Source: Bordetella parapertussis
GTDB lineage: Bacteria; Pseudomonadota; Gammaproteobacteria; Burkholderiales; SG8-39
DNA length: 40,813 bases
Assembly (NCBI GenBank): GCA_945861875.1
Contig: CAMAWC010000030.1
Coordinates: 1 to 40,813 of the forward strand
Direction of reading: 5' to 3'
The position numbers and the translations under genes were made by a program. Position 1 is the first letter of the stretch, and each line of letters begins with the position of its first letter. The notes beneath the pieces were generated by a model. The model was not told the DNA's origin, made no database searches, and was given only the letters and a program-made list of their open reading frames with translations. Shown here in pieces: positions 9,055 through 16,875 of the stretch.

Positions 9055-10182
9055 TCAGGGCTTGGAGATTTTCGCTGTTGCGACCACCTCGGGTACACCG
9101 CCCTTGATCAACGCGAGGTACACATTCTGGCCGTAAGCCTGGTTCTTCGCGTCAAAGCGGATGTTGCCGACAATCCCGTTGAAATCCGTTTGCGTCAATG
9201 CAGTCCGGATTTTTTCCGGGTCGGCTGAACCCGCGCGACGGATGGCGTCAACCATGATGCTGATGGCGTTATGCGCCGCACCGGCGAACTTGCTCGGATT
9301 TTCCTTCAGCTTGTCGCGCGACATCTTGACGAAGGCGTCGTTGACCGGGTTCTTGATGGTGTAGACATACTCCACCAGTCCATACACACCGTCGGACGCC
9401 GGCCCCGCCAGTTTGAGGTAGCTGTCGCTGGTCCAGGAACCCTCGCCCATCAGCGGCACCGTGATGCCCATTTCCCGGATCTGCTTGGACAGTGCCGCGG
9501 CGTGTTGTGTGTTGGCCGCGAGGATGATGCCGTCCGGGTTCATCGACTTGATCTTGGTGATTTGCGACAGGAACTGCAGTTCACTTGACTGGAAGAACTC
9601 GGTGCCGACGATGGTGCCGCCGGCTTTTTCGATCGATTTGGGGTAGGAGGCCACCATCGAGCGGCCCCAGTCATCGTTGATCACCAGGAAGGCGAAGCGC
9701 TTGGCCTTCACCGCCCCGGGCAGGGTGCCGCCGAATGCCTCGCCGAGCATTGGCGTGGTCGCCACGGCGCGGAAGAAATAGGGATTGTTCTGTTCGGTGA
9801 GTTGCGCCGCGGTCGAGATGCCGGTGATATGCGGCACCTTGTGCTTGCGTGCCACTTCCATCATTGCCGCCGTGGAGGTGCTGCAAAAGGCGCCGAGTAG
9901 GGCGACGACCTTGTCGCGCACCACAAGCTTCTCGGCGGCGTTCACCGATTGCGCCGGGTTGCATGCGCCGTCCTCGATCACCAGTTCAATTTTCTTGCCG
10001 AGTACGCCGCCCTTGGCGTTCATGTCCTCGACCAGCATCTTGACGGTATTGGCGTAGATGTTGCCGTCGTAGGCGACCGGACCTGTTAGGGGCTGGACCA
10101 CGCCGATTTTTATGGTTTCTTGCGCGGCGGCTGCGCCCGACAGGGCCAAGGCGATTGCTGCGACGAATAATTTCATTTTCAT
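9055..10182 (-). CDS. livK: ABC transporter periplasmic substrate-binding protein, Liv type (peripla_BP_6)
   Basis: 375 aa with a signal peptide (core LFVAAIALALSGAAAA, cleavage expected near residue 20). The mature start ETIKIGVVQPLTGPVAYDG is typical of the Leu/Ile/Val-binding family, as is the length. It determines which compound the importer takes up. Family members bind amino acids, amides, urea or aromatic carboxylates, and no specificity residue is decisive by eye. The start ATG 10182 has a strong GGGAGA ribosome site (10189-10194). It is the first gene of a livKHMGF-RidA unit, 205 bases downstream of the GntR regulator gene. Confidence 0.93.
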   Translation of the reverse strand: MKMKLFVAAIALALSGAAAAQETIKIGVVQPLTGPVAYDGNIYANTVKMLVEDMNAKGGVLGKKIELVIEDGACNPAQSVNAAEKLVVRDKVVALLGAFCSTSTAAMMEVARKHKVPHITGISTAAQLTEQNNPYFFRAVATTPMLGEAFGGTLPGAVKAKRFAFLVINDDWGRSMVASYPKSIEKAGGTIVGTEFFQSSELQFLSQITKIKSMNPDGIILAANTQHAAALSKQIREMGITVPLMGEGSWTSDSYLKLAGPASDGVYGLVEYVYTIKNPVNDAFVKMSRDKLKENPSKFAGAAHNAISIMVDAIRRAGSADPEKIRTALTQTDFNGIVGNIRFDAKNQAYGQNVYLALIKGGVPEVVATAKISKP

Positions 10183-10272
10183 GATGGATCTCCCGATGAA
10201 CTACTGCGATTGATTGGGTGTGGTACGAGCAATTTGCTGCCAATGCCAGGAATCTTGATACGCAATGCACGA

Positions 10273-10352
10273 AGCAGAATCAAAAACGCCAAATCCGGAA
10301 AGCAAAATCGGAAACATGCAATTCGCTACGCAAAATACATAAGCAAAATCGG
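10273..10352. repeat. AT-rich spacer with short direct repeats upstream of livK
   Basis: Within the 205-base livK-gntR spacer, AGCAAAATCGG occurs twice exactly (10301-10311 and 10342-10352, 41 bases apart) and once in degenerate form (AGCAGAATC at 10273-10281). The stretch is far more AT-rich than its surroundings. It probably holds the livK promoter or a regulator-binding site, but no clear -35/-10 pair could be fixed. Confidence 0.4.
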
Positions 10353-10387
10353 TGCCACAAGCCCGGTGGGCAGGTCCGACGCAGGGA

Positions 10388-11128
10388 TCATGCCGCTTTT
10401 CTCGCCGTGGCGCGTTTCAGCGCCTTGGCCATCGACACGGCGTCATCACGCAGGGTGTCAAGGTGGCCGCGCATTCGGCTTGCGGCGGCGGCCTCATCCA
10501 TGTCCAGTATGGACCGCAGGATTTTTTCGTGTTCCTTGATGGTGAGCGTCATCAGCCCGGCGTGAAAGGTCGAGGCGCGCCGGTAGGCTTCGAGGCGGTT
10601 CCGCAGGCGCAGCGTGTCGGCGCACAGGTAGTCGTTGTGGCTCGCCGCGTAGATGCGCTCGTGAAAGACGGCGTTGGCATCGTAAAACGCGTCCGGGTCA
10701 TTGCGCTTTGCCGCGCGCTGGCAGGCCGCGTGGGCGGCGCCGAGCAACTCCCGGTCTTCATCGGTGTGACGGTGCGCGGCAAGTTCGGCGCAGGCCGCCT
10801 CAAGAAAGGCCATGGTCTCGAACATCTGGCCCAGTTCGCTGACGCCCAGCTGCGCGACAAAGGCGCCCATATGAGGTCGCAGTTCGATGTGCCCCTGCGA
10901 GGCGAGTTGCTGGAAGGCCTCGCGCACCGGCGTGCGTGAGGCGCCGTAGCGGGCGGCAAGCGCCTCTTCGTCGAGCTTTGTGCCGGGCGTCAGCTTGCCC
11001 GAGACGATGTCGTGTTCGATCGCCGCGCGGATGTGCAGTACACGTGTTTTGGGCGCGCGCGCCCGGTCGGGCAACGGGATTTTAGAGGCCGGCGGTTTCG
11101 GCGCGCCGGCTTTCTTTTGCGTTGACAT
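10388..11128 (-). CDS. GntR-family transcriptional regulator, FadR/FCD subgroup
   Basis: 246-aa DNA-binding regulator. The N-terminal winged helix (about 30-98) has the GntR pattern GTKLDEEALAARYGASRTPVREAFQQL. The C-terminal all-helical FCD ligand domain shows the metal-ligand pattern of the family: the Asp/His of YDANAVFH, EHEKI and RGHLD. Such regulators usually repress catabolic operons until an acidic pathway intermediate binds. It is divergent from the SDR-aminotransferase-hydrolase operon and upstream of livK on the same strand, so it probably controls both. A palindrome overlapping the divergent promoter is a candidate operator. Confidence 0.92.
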   Translation of the reverse strand: MSTQKKAGAPKPPASKIPLPDRARAPKTRVLHIRAAIEHDIVSGKLTPGTKLDEEALAARYGASRTPVREAFQQLASQGHIELRPHMGAFVAQLGVSELGQMFETMAFLEAACAELAAHRHTDEDRELLGAAHAACQRAAKRNDPDAFYDANAVFHERIYAASHNDYLCADTLRLRNRLEAYRRASTFHAGLMTLTIKEHEKILRSILDMDEAAAASRMRGHLDTLRDDAVSMAKALKRATARKAA

Positions 11129-11151
11129 GGAAACATTGTATGCGATACATT
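11122..11151 (+). promoter_or_regulatory. Predicted sigma-70 promoter of the catabolic operon
   Basis: A perfect -35 hexamer TTGACA (11122-11127) is followed 18 bases later by TACATT (11146-11151), a 4/6 match to the -10 consensus. Transcription would start near 11158, leaving a short leader with GGAG (11172-11175) before TTG 11182. This argues against translation starting at the upstream TTG or ATG codons, which fall within the promoter. Confidence 0.5.
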
Positions 11152-11164
11152 CAAGATCGTATAC
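11137..11164. promoter_or_regulatory. Candidate GntR/FCD operator
   Basis: TGTAT-GCG-ATACA (11137-11149) has perfect 5-bp inverted arms, and a second GTATAC palindrome sits at 11159-11164. TGTATAC-like sites are common for FCD-type GntR regulators (family knowledge). The first palindrome overlaps the predicted -10 of the plus-strand operon and lies just upstream of the regulator's own start codon, so binding could repress both directions. Confidence 0.5.
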
Positions 11165-11181
11165 ACGGTGCGGAGAAAATT

Positions 11182-11985
11182 TTGGACCTGCGGCTCAAGG
11201 GTCAGTCGGTACTCATTACCGGCGCGTCGAAGGGCATTGGTCTGGCGGCGGCACGCGCCTTTGCCGCAGAGGGCTGTAACCTTCACCTTGCCGCCCGCTC
11301 CGCCGAGGCGCTGGCCCAGGCCCGCGATGAGCTTGGCAAGCAACACGGCGTGTCGGTGGACATCTACCCTATGGATCTTGGCAAATCGGAGAACCTGGAG
11401 GAGCTCGGCCGCCGCTGCGCCGATGTGGACATCCTGCTCAACAATGCGGGTGAAATTCCATCCGGGCCGATCGAGGCGCTGGCCGAGGAAGACTGGCGCC
11501 GCGGCTACGACCTGAAACTGTTTGGTTACATCCTGCTGACCAAGGCGCTCTACAAGTCGATGAAGGCGCGCCGCTCCGGCGTGATCATCAACGACATCGG
11601 CAATTCGGGTGAAAACTGGGACGCCAACTATATCGCCGGGAGCACGGCCAACGCCGCGCTGATGGCCTTTACCAAGGCGCTGGGCGGGCAAAGCCTGGAT
11701 TTCGGCGTGCGCGTTGTCGGCGTCAACCCCGGCCCGGTCGAGACCGACCGCATGGTCAAGATCAACAAGCGCCGCGCTATCGACTGGTACGGCGACGAGA
11801 GCCGCTGGACCGAGTTGCGCGACATGTACCCGGGCGGACGCCCGGCGAGCGCCGAAGAGGTCGCCGACCTGATGGTTTATCTGGCTTCGCCGCGCGCCGG
11901 ATACATTACCGGCACTATCGTCACCATAGACGGGGGTATTGCCGCGCGCGGTTCGGTAATCAAGGAACGGAGTGAGCAGCGATGA
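11182..11985 (+). CDS. Short-chain dehydrogenase/reductase (SDR) with atypical active site
   Basis: 267-aa Rossmann-fold oxidoreductase of the classical SDR type. The nucleotide motif TGASKGIG is at 13-20 and NNAG at 87-90; the PGPVETDR loop and the C-terminal TIVTIDGG are also typical. The active-site tyrosine is at about 150, but the residue four positions later is Ser (YIAGS) instead of the near-universal Lys. Start: TTG 11182 has GGAG seven bases upstream and gives the standard beginning LRLKGQSVLITG; ATG 11140 is the alternative. It leads a five-gene operon and overlaps the next gene in an ATGA. The substrate is unknown; a semialdehyde or hydroxyacid is plausible. Confidence 0.88.
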   Translation: MDLRLKGQSVLITGASKGIGLAAARAFAAEGCNLHLAARSAEALAQARDELGKQHGVSVDIYPMDLGKSENLEELGRRCADVDILLNNAGEIPSGPIEALAEEDWRRGYDLKLFGYILLTKALYKSMKARRSGVIINDIGNSGENWDANYIAGSTANAALMAFTKALGGQSLDFGVRVVGVNPGPVETDRMVKINKRRAIDWYGDESRWTELRDMYPGGRPASAEEVADLMVYLASPRAGYITGTIVTIDGGIAARGSVIKERSEQR

Positions 11986-13121
11986 GAGGCTTTGAGTTGC
12001 GCAACCAGCACTTCGACCGGCTGTTCAATACGCCGGGCCTCAAATGGTTCGGCCAGAACACCAACCACTTCAAGACCCATCCGGCGGTACGCCAGGCGAT
12101 GATAGATTGCATCGACGCCGAGGAGTTTCACGCCTATGCGCCGCCGATCGGCATCGAGGAGCTGCGCGCCCTGATCCTGCAAGACCTTGGCCTGCCCGCG
12201 GCCGATGCCGCGGTGCTGGTCACAGATGGCGCGGTCGAGGCCTTGTACAACGTCTGCCGCACGCTGTCCGAGCCGGGCTCGGAGTTTGTCACCACCGACC
12301 CGGGCTGGAAGTGGCCGATGCTCTACGCCAAGGCGTCCGGTGCGACGATCATCGAGATACCGATTTACGGCCCGGAGAACAACTACCGCCTCACCGCGGC
12401 GCAACTGAAGGCCGTCGTGAACGAGAAGACGCGCATCATTTACCTGGTCGATCCCAACAACCCGCTTGGCGTTTGTTACACGCCCGAGGAGATCAAGGCA
12501 TTTACCGACATCGCGCGCGATGTTGGTGCGTATTTCCTGCACGATGCCACATACCGGCACTTTGCCGACCAGCACACCCTCGCCGCACGCCATTACCCGG
12601 AACGCACGGTTACCATTTACAGTTTTTCCAAGTGGCTGGGCCTTGCCGGCTTGCGCGTCGGCGCGCTGGTTGCGCATCCGGAGCTGGTCGAGCGTCTCGC
12701 CGCATCGCCGCCGAACAACCTGGGCTCGAACGTGATTTCGCAGCGCGCCGCGATCGCCGGGTTGAAAGTCAAGGGCGAATGGATGCCCGATATCAACCGC
12801 CGCCAGCGTCGCAACCAGGCGCAGATCCACGCAGCGGTCAACGGCATCCCGGGCATGAAGGTCGCGGTCTATCCTTCGCAGGCGAACTTCCTGGTGGTCG
12901 AATGCATAGAGGCGGGCATCACACCCGAGGCTTTGTGCGAGGCCTTCCGCCCCGAGGGCATCATGATCAGGCAGGGCTCGTACCACACGCCCAGGTTTGG
13001 CCACCGTTTTGTCAAGATCGCCACCACCGTGCCCGAGGACTGGGCCGACGAACTTTGCGCATTGCTGCCGGCGATGGTTGAGCGCGCGCGCGGCATCAAG
13101 AAACCCGGCCCGCTGTTTTAG
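11982..13121 (+). CDS. PLP-dependent class I/II aminotransferase
   Basis: 379-aa fold-type I PLP enzyme. Visible features are the N-terminal substrate segment, DGAVEALYN for cofactor phosphate binding, the DPNNPLG motif, and SFSKWLGLAGLRVG, which contains the Schiff-base lysine (about residue 218) followed by the arginine region. Length is typical of the aspartate/histidinol-phosphate aminotransferase group. It probably removes an amino group from an amino acid produced by the amidase encoded downstream, giving a keto acid or semialdehyde for the SDR (inference). It is translationally coupled to the SDR gene (4-base overlap) and followed 35 bases later by the alpha/beta hydrolase gene. Confidence 0.9.
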   Translation: MRGFELRNQHFDRLFNTPGLKWFGQNTNHFKTHPAVRQAMIDCIDAEEFHAYAPPIGIEELRALILQDLGLPAADAAVLVTDGAVEALYNVCRTLSEPGSEFVTTDPGWKWPMLYAKASGATIIEIPIYGPENNYRLTAAQLKAVVNEKTRIIYLVDPNNPLGVCYTPEEIKAFTDIARDVGAYFLHDATYRHFADQHTLAARHYPERTVTIYSFSKWLGLAGLRVGALVAHPELVERLAASPPNNLGSNVISQRAAIAGLKVKGEWMPDINRRQRRNQAQIHAAVNGIPGMKVAVYPSQANFLVVECIEAGITPEALCEAFRPEGIMIRQGSYHTPRFGHRFVKIATTVPEDWADELCALLPAMVERARGIKKPGPLF

Positions 13122-13156
13122 GCGTCCGGCAACCGGTTTCATCCAGGAGCGCAAAC

Positions 13157-14038
13157 ATGGCCTACGCGAAAACCGACGATGGCGTGAATCTTTATTACGA
13201 AGAGTCCGGCAGCGGCACGCCGGTGGTGTTCGTGCACGAGTTCGGCGGCGACCATCGCAGCTGGGAAATGCAGATGCGGTTTTTCTCGCGCAAGCACCGC
13301 TGCATCACCTTTGCCGCACGCGGCTACCCGCCGTCCGACGTGCCGACTTCCGCGGAATCTTACTCGCAGTTGCGCGCGGTCGAGGACATCATCGCGGTGA
13401 TGGACGCCGCGGGCATCAAAAAGGCCCACATCGTCGGCCTTTCCATGGGTGGGTTTGCCACGCTGCACTTTGGACTCGAGCACCCGGACCGCGCGCTGTC
13501 GCTGGTCGTCGCCGGCGCCGGCTATGGCGCGGAAAAGCAGCATGAGGCTTATTTTCGCGAAGTCTCGCTCGATGTCGCGCGCCAGTTTGAGGCGCAGGGT
13601 AGCGAGACCTTCGCCAAGACCTATTCGCTCGGCGCATCGCGCGTGCAGTTCCAGAACAAGGATCCGCGCGGCTGGCAGGAATTCGCCATCCAGCTGGGGC
13701 AGCACTCCTCGATTGGGGCCGCCAATACCATGCGCGGCGTGCAGGCGCGCCGCCCTTCCATCTATGACCTTGAAGCGCGCATGAAAACAATGACGGTGCC
13801 GACGCTGGTGATGGTCGGTGACGAGGACGACCATTGCTTGCAGCCGGGAATCTTCATGAAAAAGACCCTGCCGGCCTGCGGTCTGCTGGTGCTGCCCAAG
13901 ACCGGTCATACGCTGAATCTCGAAGAACCCGGCTACTTCAATGGCTTTGTCGCCGACTTCATCAGCCTGGCCGAAGCCGGGCGCTGGGTGCCGCGCGACC
14001 CGCGCGCCATGCCGCAACAGATCATGAAAACTTCGTGA
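13157..14038 (+). CDS. Alpha/beta-fold hydrolase
   Basis: 293 aa with a complete catalytic triad: nucleophile Ser96 in GLSMGG, an acid in GDEDD (222-225) and His251 in KTGHT. The oxyanion segment VFVHEFGGD follows the first core strand. Size and motif spacing fit the lactonase/enol-ester/C-C hydrolase group, which includes the aminoacrylate hydrolase RutD of uracil breakdown; this similarity is functional analogy, not proof. Start ATG 13157 is 35 bases after the aminotransferase gene. Its stop overlaps the GTG start of the next gene (GTGA). It probably hydrolyses an ester, amide or enamine intermediate of the pathway. Confidence 0.88.
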   Translation: MAYAKTDDGVNLYYEESGSGTPVVFVHEFGGDHRSWEMQMRFFSRKHRCITFAARGYPPSDVPTSAESYSQLRAVEDIIAVMDAAGIKKAHIVGLSMGGFATLHFGLEHPDRALSLVVAGAGYGAEKQHEAYFREVSLDVARQFEAQGSETFAKTYSLGASRVQFQNKDPRGWQEFAIQLGQHSSIGAANTMRGVQARRPSIYDLEARMKTMTVPTLVMVGDEDDHCLQPGIFMKKTLPACGLLVLPKTGHTLNLEEPGYFNGFVADFISLAEAGRWVPRDPRAMPQQIMKTS

Positions 14039-15279
14039 GCAAATCCGTCGCCGACCACGTGGTCCGCGACCGCCTCTGGAAGAGGCACCTGAGCATGGCG
14101 TGCCACGGGGCGACGCCGGCCGACGGCGTCAACCGCCAGGCGCTTTCCGCCGCCGAGGTCGCCGCGCGGCGCGAACTGATCGCCTGGGGAGGCGCGCTGG
14201 GCCTTGCCGCATTCACCGACGCCGCCGGCAATTTTTTCTTACGCCTTGAGGGGCGCGACCCGGACGCCGCGCCGGTGCTGAGCGGCTCGCACCTGGACAG
14301 CCAGCCAACCGGTGGCAGGTTCGACGGGGTCTACGGCGTGCTGGCGGCGTTTGAGGCGGTGCAGGCTATTTGCGACAGCGGGCAAACGCCCGGCCGCGCC
14401 ATCGAGATCGTCGCCTGGATGAATGAGGAGGGGTCACGCTTTGCCCCGGGCATGATGGGTTCGGCCGCCTTTGCCGGTGAGATGGCGCTTGCCGAGTTGC
14501 TGCCGGTGCGAGATGCCGACGGGCACACGGTCGAACAAGGCCTTGCCGACATGGCGCGGGCCTTTCCGGACGTGCCGCAGCGCGCGCTCGGGCGCAAGCT
14601 TGCCGCCTATGTGGAGGCGCACATCGAGCAGGGTCCGGTACTAGAGAAGCAGGGTTTCAGCGTCGGCGTGGTGACCGGCATACAGGGCAAGCGCACGTTT
14701 CGCGTCTCGGTCAGCGGCGAGGATGCCCATGCTGGCACGGCGCCGCTGCGCGAGCGCAAGGACGCCTTGCTGGCCGCCACGGCCATGATCCAGGCGCTGT
14801 CCCGGGCAATGCACGATGACGACGACATTGTGAAGTTCACCGTGGGTCGGCTCGAGGTCAAGCCCAACGCCCCCTCCGTAGTCGCCGGCCACGCGCAGTT
14901 TTCGATTGATTTGCGCCACCCGGTCGAGGCGCGCTTGCGCGAGCTGGGTGACCGCGTCGCCGCAGTGTGCCGCGAATGCGCCGGGCCGTGCACGGTCGGG
15001 GTCGAGGAGCTCGTGACGGCATGGCCTCTCGAATTCCCGGCACAGATGCAGGCTGAGGTGCGCAATGCGGCAAAGCGCCTCGGGCTGCGCAGCATGGACC
15101 TGCCCTCGGCGGCCGGACATGACGCGCGCTATCTTCACGGTGTTTGCCCTGCGGCGATGATTTTCGTGCCGTGCAAGGACGGCATCAGCCACAACGAAGC
15201 CGAATCGGCCACGCCCGACGATCTTTACGATGGCGCGCGGGTTCTGGCCGAAACGCTGATGGCGCTGGCCGGGCGCTGA
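14035..15279 (+). CDS. M20-family Zn-dependent amidase/N-carbamoylase (HyuC/AllC/beta-ureidopropionase type)
   Basis: 414-aa dinuclear metal hydrolase that typically cleaves an N-carbamoyl amino acid to amino acid, CO2 and ammonia. The expected metal ligands are all visible: H86 in GSHLDS, D97 in GGRFDGVYG, E132 in NEEGSRF, H196 in EAHIEQGP and H386 in ISHNEAE; these match the L-N-carbamoylase positions almost exactly. Allantoate amidohydrolase is the closest alternative. The open frame runs upstream through the hydrolase gene, but GTG 14035, overlapping that gene's TGA, is the natural start. No hydantoinase or dihydropyrimidinase gene that would make its substrate is present in the window. 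Confidence 0.9.
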   Translation: MSKSVADHVVRDRLWKRHLSMACHGATPADGVNRQALSAAEVAARRELIAWGGALGLAAFTDAAGNFFLRLEGRDPDAAPVLSGSHLDSQPTGGRFDGVYGVLAAFEAVQAICDSGQTPGRAIEIVAWMNEEGSRFAPGMMGSAAFAGEMALAELLPVRDADGHTVEQGLADMARAFPDVPQRALGRKLAAYVEAHIEQGPVLEKQGFSVGVVTGIQGKRTFRVSVSGEDAHAGTAPLRERKDALLAATAMIQALSRAMHDDDDIVKFTVGRLEVKPNAPSVVAGHAQFSIDLRHPVEARLRELGDRVAAVCRECAGPCTVGVEELVTAWPLEFPAQMQAEVRNAAKRLGLRSMDLPSAAGHDARYLHGVCPAAMIFVPCKDGISHNEAESATPDDLYDGARVLAETLMALAGR

Positions 15280-15296
15280 ACGCGGGACACTCCACC

Positions 15297-16736
15297 ATGC
15301 CGCGCCTGCTCCTGCGTCACGCCGACGCCATCCACGTTTGCGATGATGCGCGCCGCGTCATTACCGACGGCTACCTGCTTATCGAGGATGGCCGTATCGC
15401 CGCGCTCGGGCCCGAGCCCGCTCCGGCGATGGCCGTGGACGAGGAAATATCCATGGCCGGCCATTTGGTAACGCCGGGCTTGGTGAATATCCACCACCAC
15501 CTGTTCCAGACGCTGACGCGCGCCGTGCCGCTCGCCAATCGCGCCTCGGTACTTGACTGGCTGTACGCGCTCTATCCGGTGTGGGCTGAAATCGATCCCG
15601 ATGCCTATTACTGGGCGGCCCTGGCCAATAGCTGCGAACTGCTGGCGTCCGGCTGCACCACCAACGCCGACTTTGCCTATCTCATGCCGGAGCGGGACGG
15701 CGAGATGGCGGCCGAGGAGATACGTGGCGTGCAGGAGGCGGGCATGCGTTTTGTGCTCACGCGCGGCGGCATGCCCACGGTTGAGGCCGATCTGGAGACG
15801 CGGCTGCGCCCGCTGATGGGCGCGCAGCTCGACCGCATCCTCGACCGGGAGGAAACACTGTTTCCTGCCCTCGAAAAAACCATCGCCCGCTACCACGACA
15901 CTTCCGCCGGCTCAATGCTGCAGGTGGCGATAGGCCCGACCAGCGTCACCTACCTGCGGCCGCAATTCATGCGCCGCTTTGCCGACCTCGCGCGCGCCAA
16001 CGACTGCGGCCTGCATGTGCATTTTGACCCGCGCCCGGACGAACACGAAATCATGCGCGCGCGCGGCGGCAAACCGATCGAGTTCCTGCGTCAATCCGGA
16101 TGGTTGTCGGAGCGCACCTGGTTCGCGCACTCCACCCTGCTCGACAGTGAAGAAATGACGGCGATTGCCGCCGCCGGCGCAAGCCTCGCCCATTGCCCGC
16201 ATTGCATCATCCGCCTGGGCAAGAAGGCCGCGCGCCTGGGGCATTGGCGCGCCCACGGCATCAATGTCGGCCTGGGCGTTGACGGCCCGGCCAGCAGCGA
16301 TAGCAGCAACATGCTCAATGAAATGCGCCTTGCCATGATGCTGCATCGTGTCGGCGGATATGCCGACGGTGAGCCCGCCGATCAATGGCTTACCCCGGCT
16401 GATGTCTTGTGGATGGCCACGCGCGGCGGTGCGCGCGCGCTCGGGCGCGATGACATCGGCCAGCTCACCCCGGGCAAGGCCGCCGATGTCGCCGCCTTCC
16501 CGTTGCGCCGGCTGTCCCTGGCCGGCGCAGTACTCGATCCGCTGGGTGCGCTGCTGATGGCCGGTAGCGACCCTTATGCATCGCTCACCATTGTCAACGG
16601 CAGGATTCGCGTTCGTGACGGCCATATGGTGGATGTGGATGAAATGCGCGCCCTTGACGGCGCGAATACCGCTGCGCGCCGTTTACTACACGCGGCGCAA
16701 AAACGCACGGGCATTGATTTCAGCAGGCACGCCTAG
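15297..16736 (+). CDS. Amidohydrolase-superfamily deaminase, 8-oxoguanine deaminase-like (TRZ/ATZ group)
   Basis: 479-aa mononuclear metal hydrolase. Metal and catalytic positions are visible: HxH in NIHHHLFQTLTR (66-68), H242 in HVHFDPRPDE, H278 in FAHST and D329 in GVDGPASSD. HHLFQTLTR, the DWLYALYPVW segment and LGVDGPASSDSSNM resemble 8-oxoguanine and related aminopurine/pterin deaminases. It would remove an exocyclic amino group or chlorine from an N-heterocycle (family knowledge). Start ATG 15297 is 17 bases after the amidase gene; upstream in-frame codons overlap that gene. It is the last gene of the operon and converges on ubiJ. Confidence 0.88.
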   Translation: MPRLLLRHADAIHVCDDARRVITDGYLLIEDGRIAALGPEPAPAMAVDEEISMAGHLVTPGLVNIHHHLFQTLTRAVPLANRASVLDWLYALYPVWAEIDPDAYYWAALANSCELLASGCTTNADFAYLMPERDGEMAAEEIRGVQEAGMRFVLTRGGMPTVEADLETRLRPLMGAQLDRILDREETLFPALEKTIARYHDTSAGSMLQVAIGPTSVTYLRPQFMRRFADLARANDCGLHVHFDPRPDEHEIMRARGGKPIEFLRQSGWLSERTWFAHSTLLDSEEMTAIAAAGASLAHCPHCIIRLGKKAARLGHWRAHGINVGLGVDGPASSDSSNMLNEMRLAMMLHRVGGYADGEPADQWLTPADVLWMATRGGARALGRDDIGQLTPGKAADVAAFPLRRLSLAGAVLDPLGALLMAGSDPYASLTIVNGRIRVRDGHMVDVDEMRALDGANTAARRLLHAAQKRTGIDFSRHA

Positions 16737-16765
16737 GCCCGGTTTTGCCGCAGCGCATAGGCTTA

Positions 16766-16788
16766 CAACACGCCCGCAGGGCTTGTTG
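16766..16788. terminator. Hairpin in the convergent amidohydrolase-ubiJ spacer
   Basis: CAACACGCCC (16766-16775) and GGGCTTGTTG (16779-16788) form a 10-bp stem with one mismatch around a 3-base loop. The site lies in the 139-base spacer between two convergent genes, where a bidirectional terminator is expected, but no T-tract follows on either strand. Confidence 0.3.
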
Positions 16789-16875
16789 CGGCGGAGGCTA
16801 ACGTGAGCAAAGCGAACGTTAAGCGCGAAGCGCGGCCGGAGACAAAAGCCCCGTCTGGAGCGGGTTTCCAGCCGA

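Noticed and set aside
11877..13154. 425-codon minus-strand frame opposite the aminotransferase gene
   Set aside because: Fully overlaps a gene with clear PLP-enzyme motifs; the antisense translation is Arg/Asp-rich and shows no domain.
13139..14017. 292-codon minus-strand frame opposite the alpha/beta hydrolase gene
   Set aside because: The plus strand carries the Ser-acid-His triad; the opposite frame has no recognisable features.
16790..16840. GCTAACGT...ACGTTAAGC imperfect palindrome between the amidohydrolase gene and ubiJ
   Set aside because: Too imperfect and without a T-run to call a terminator or operator; noted only as part of the convergent spacer.
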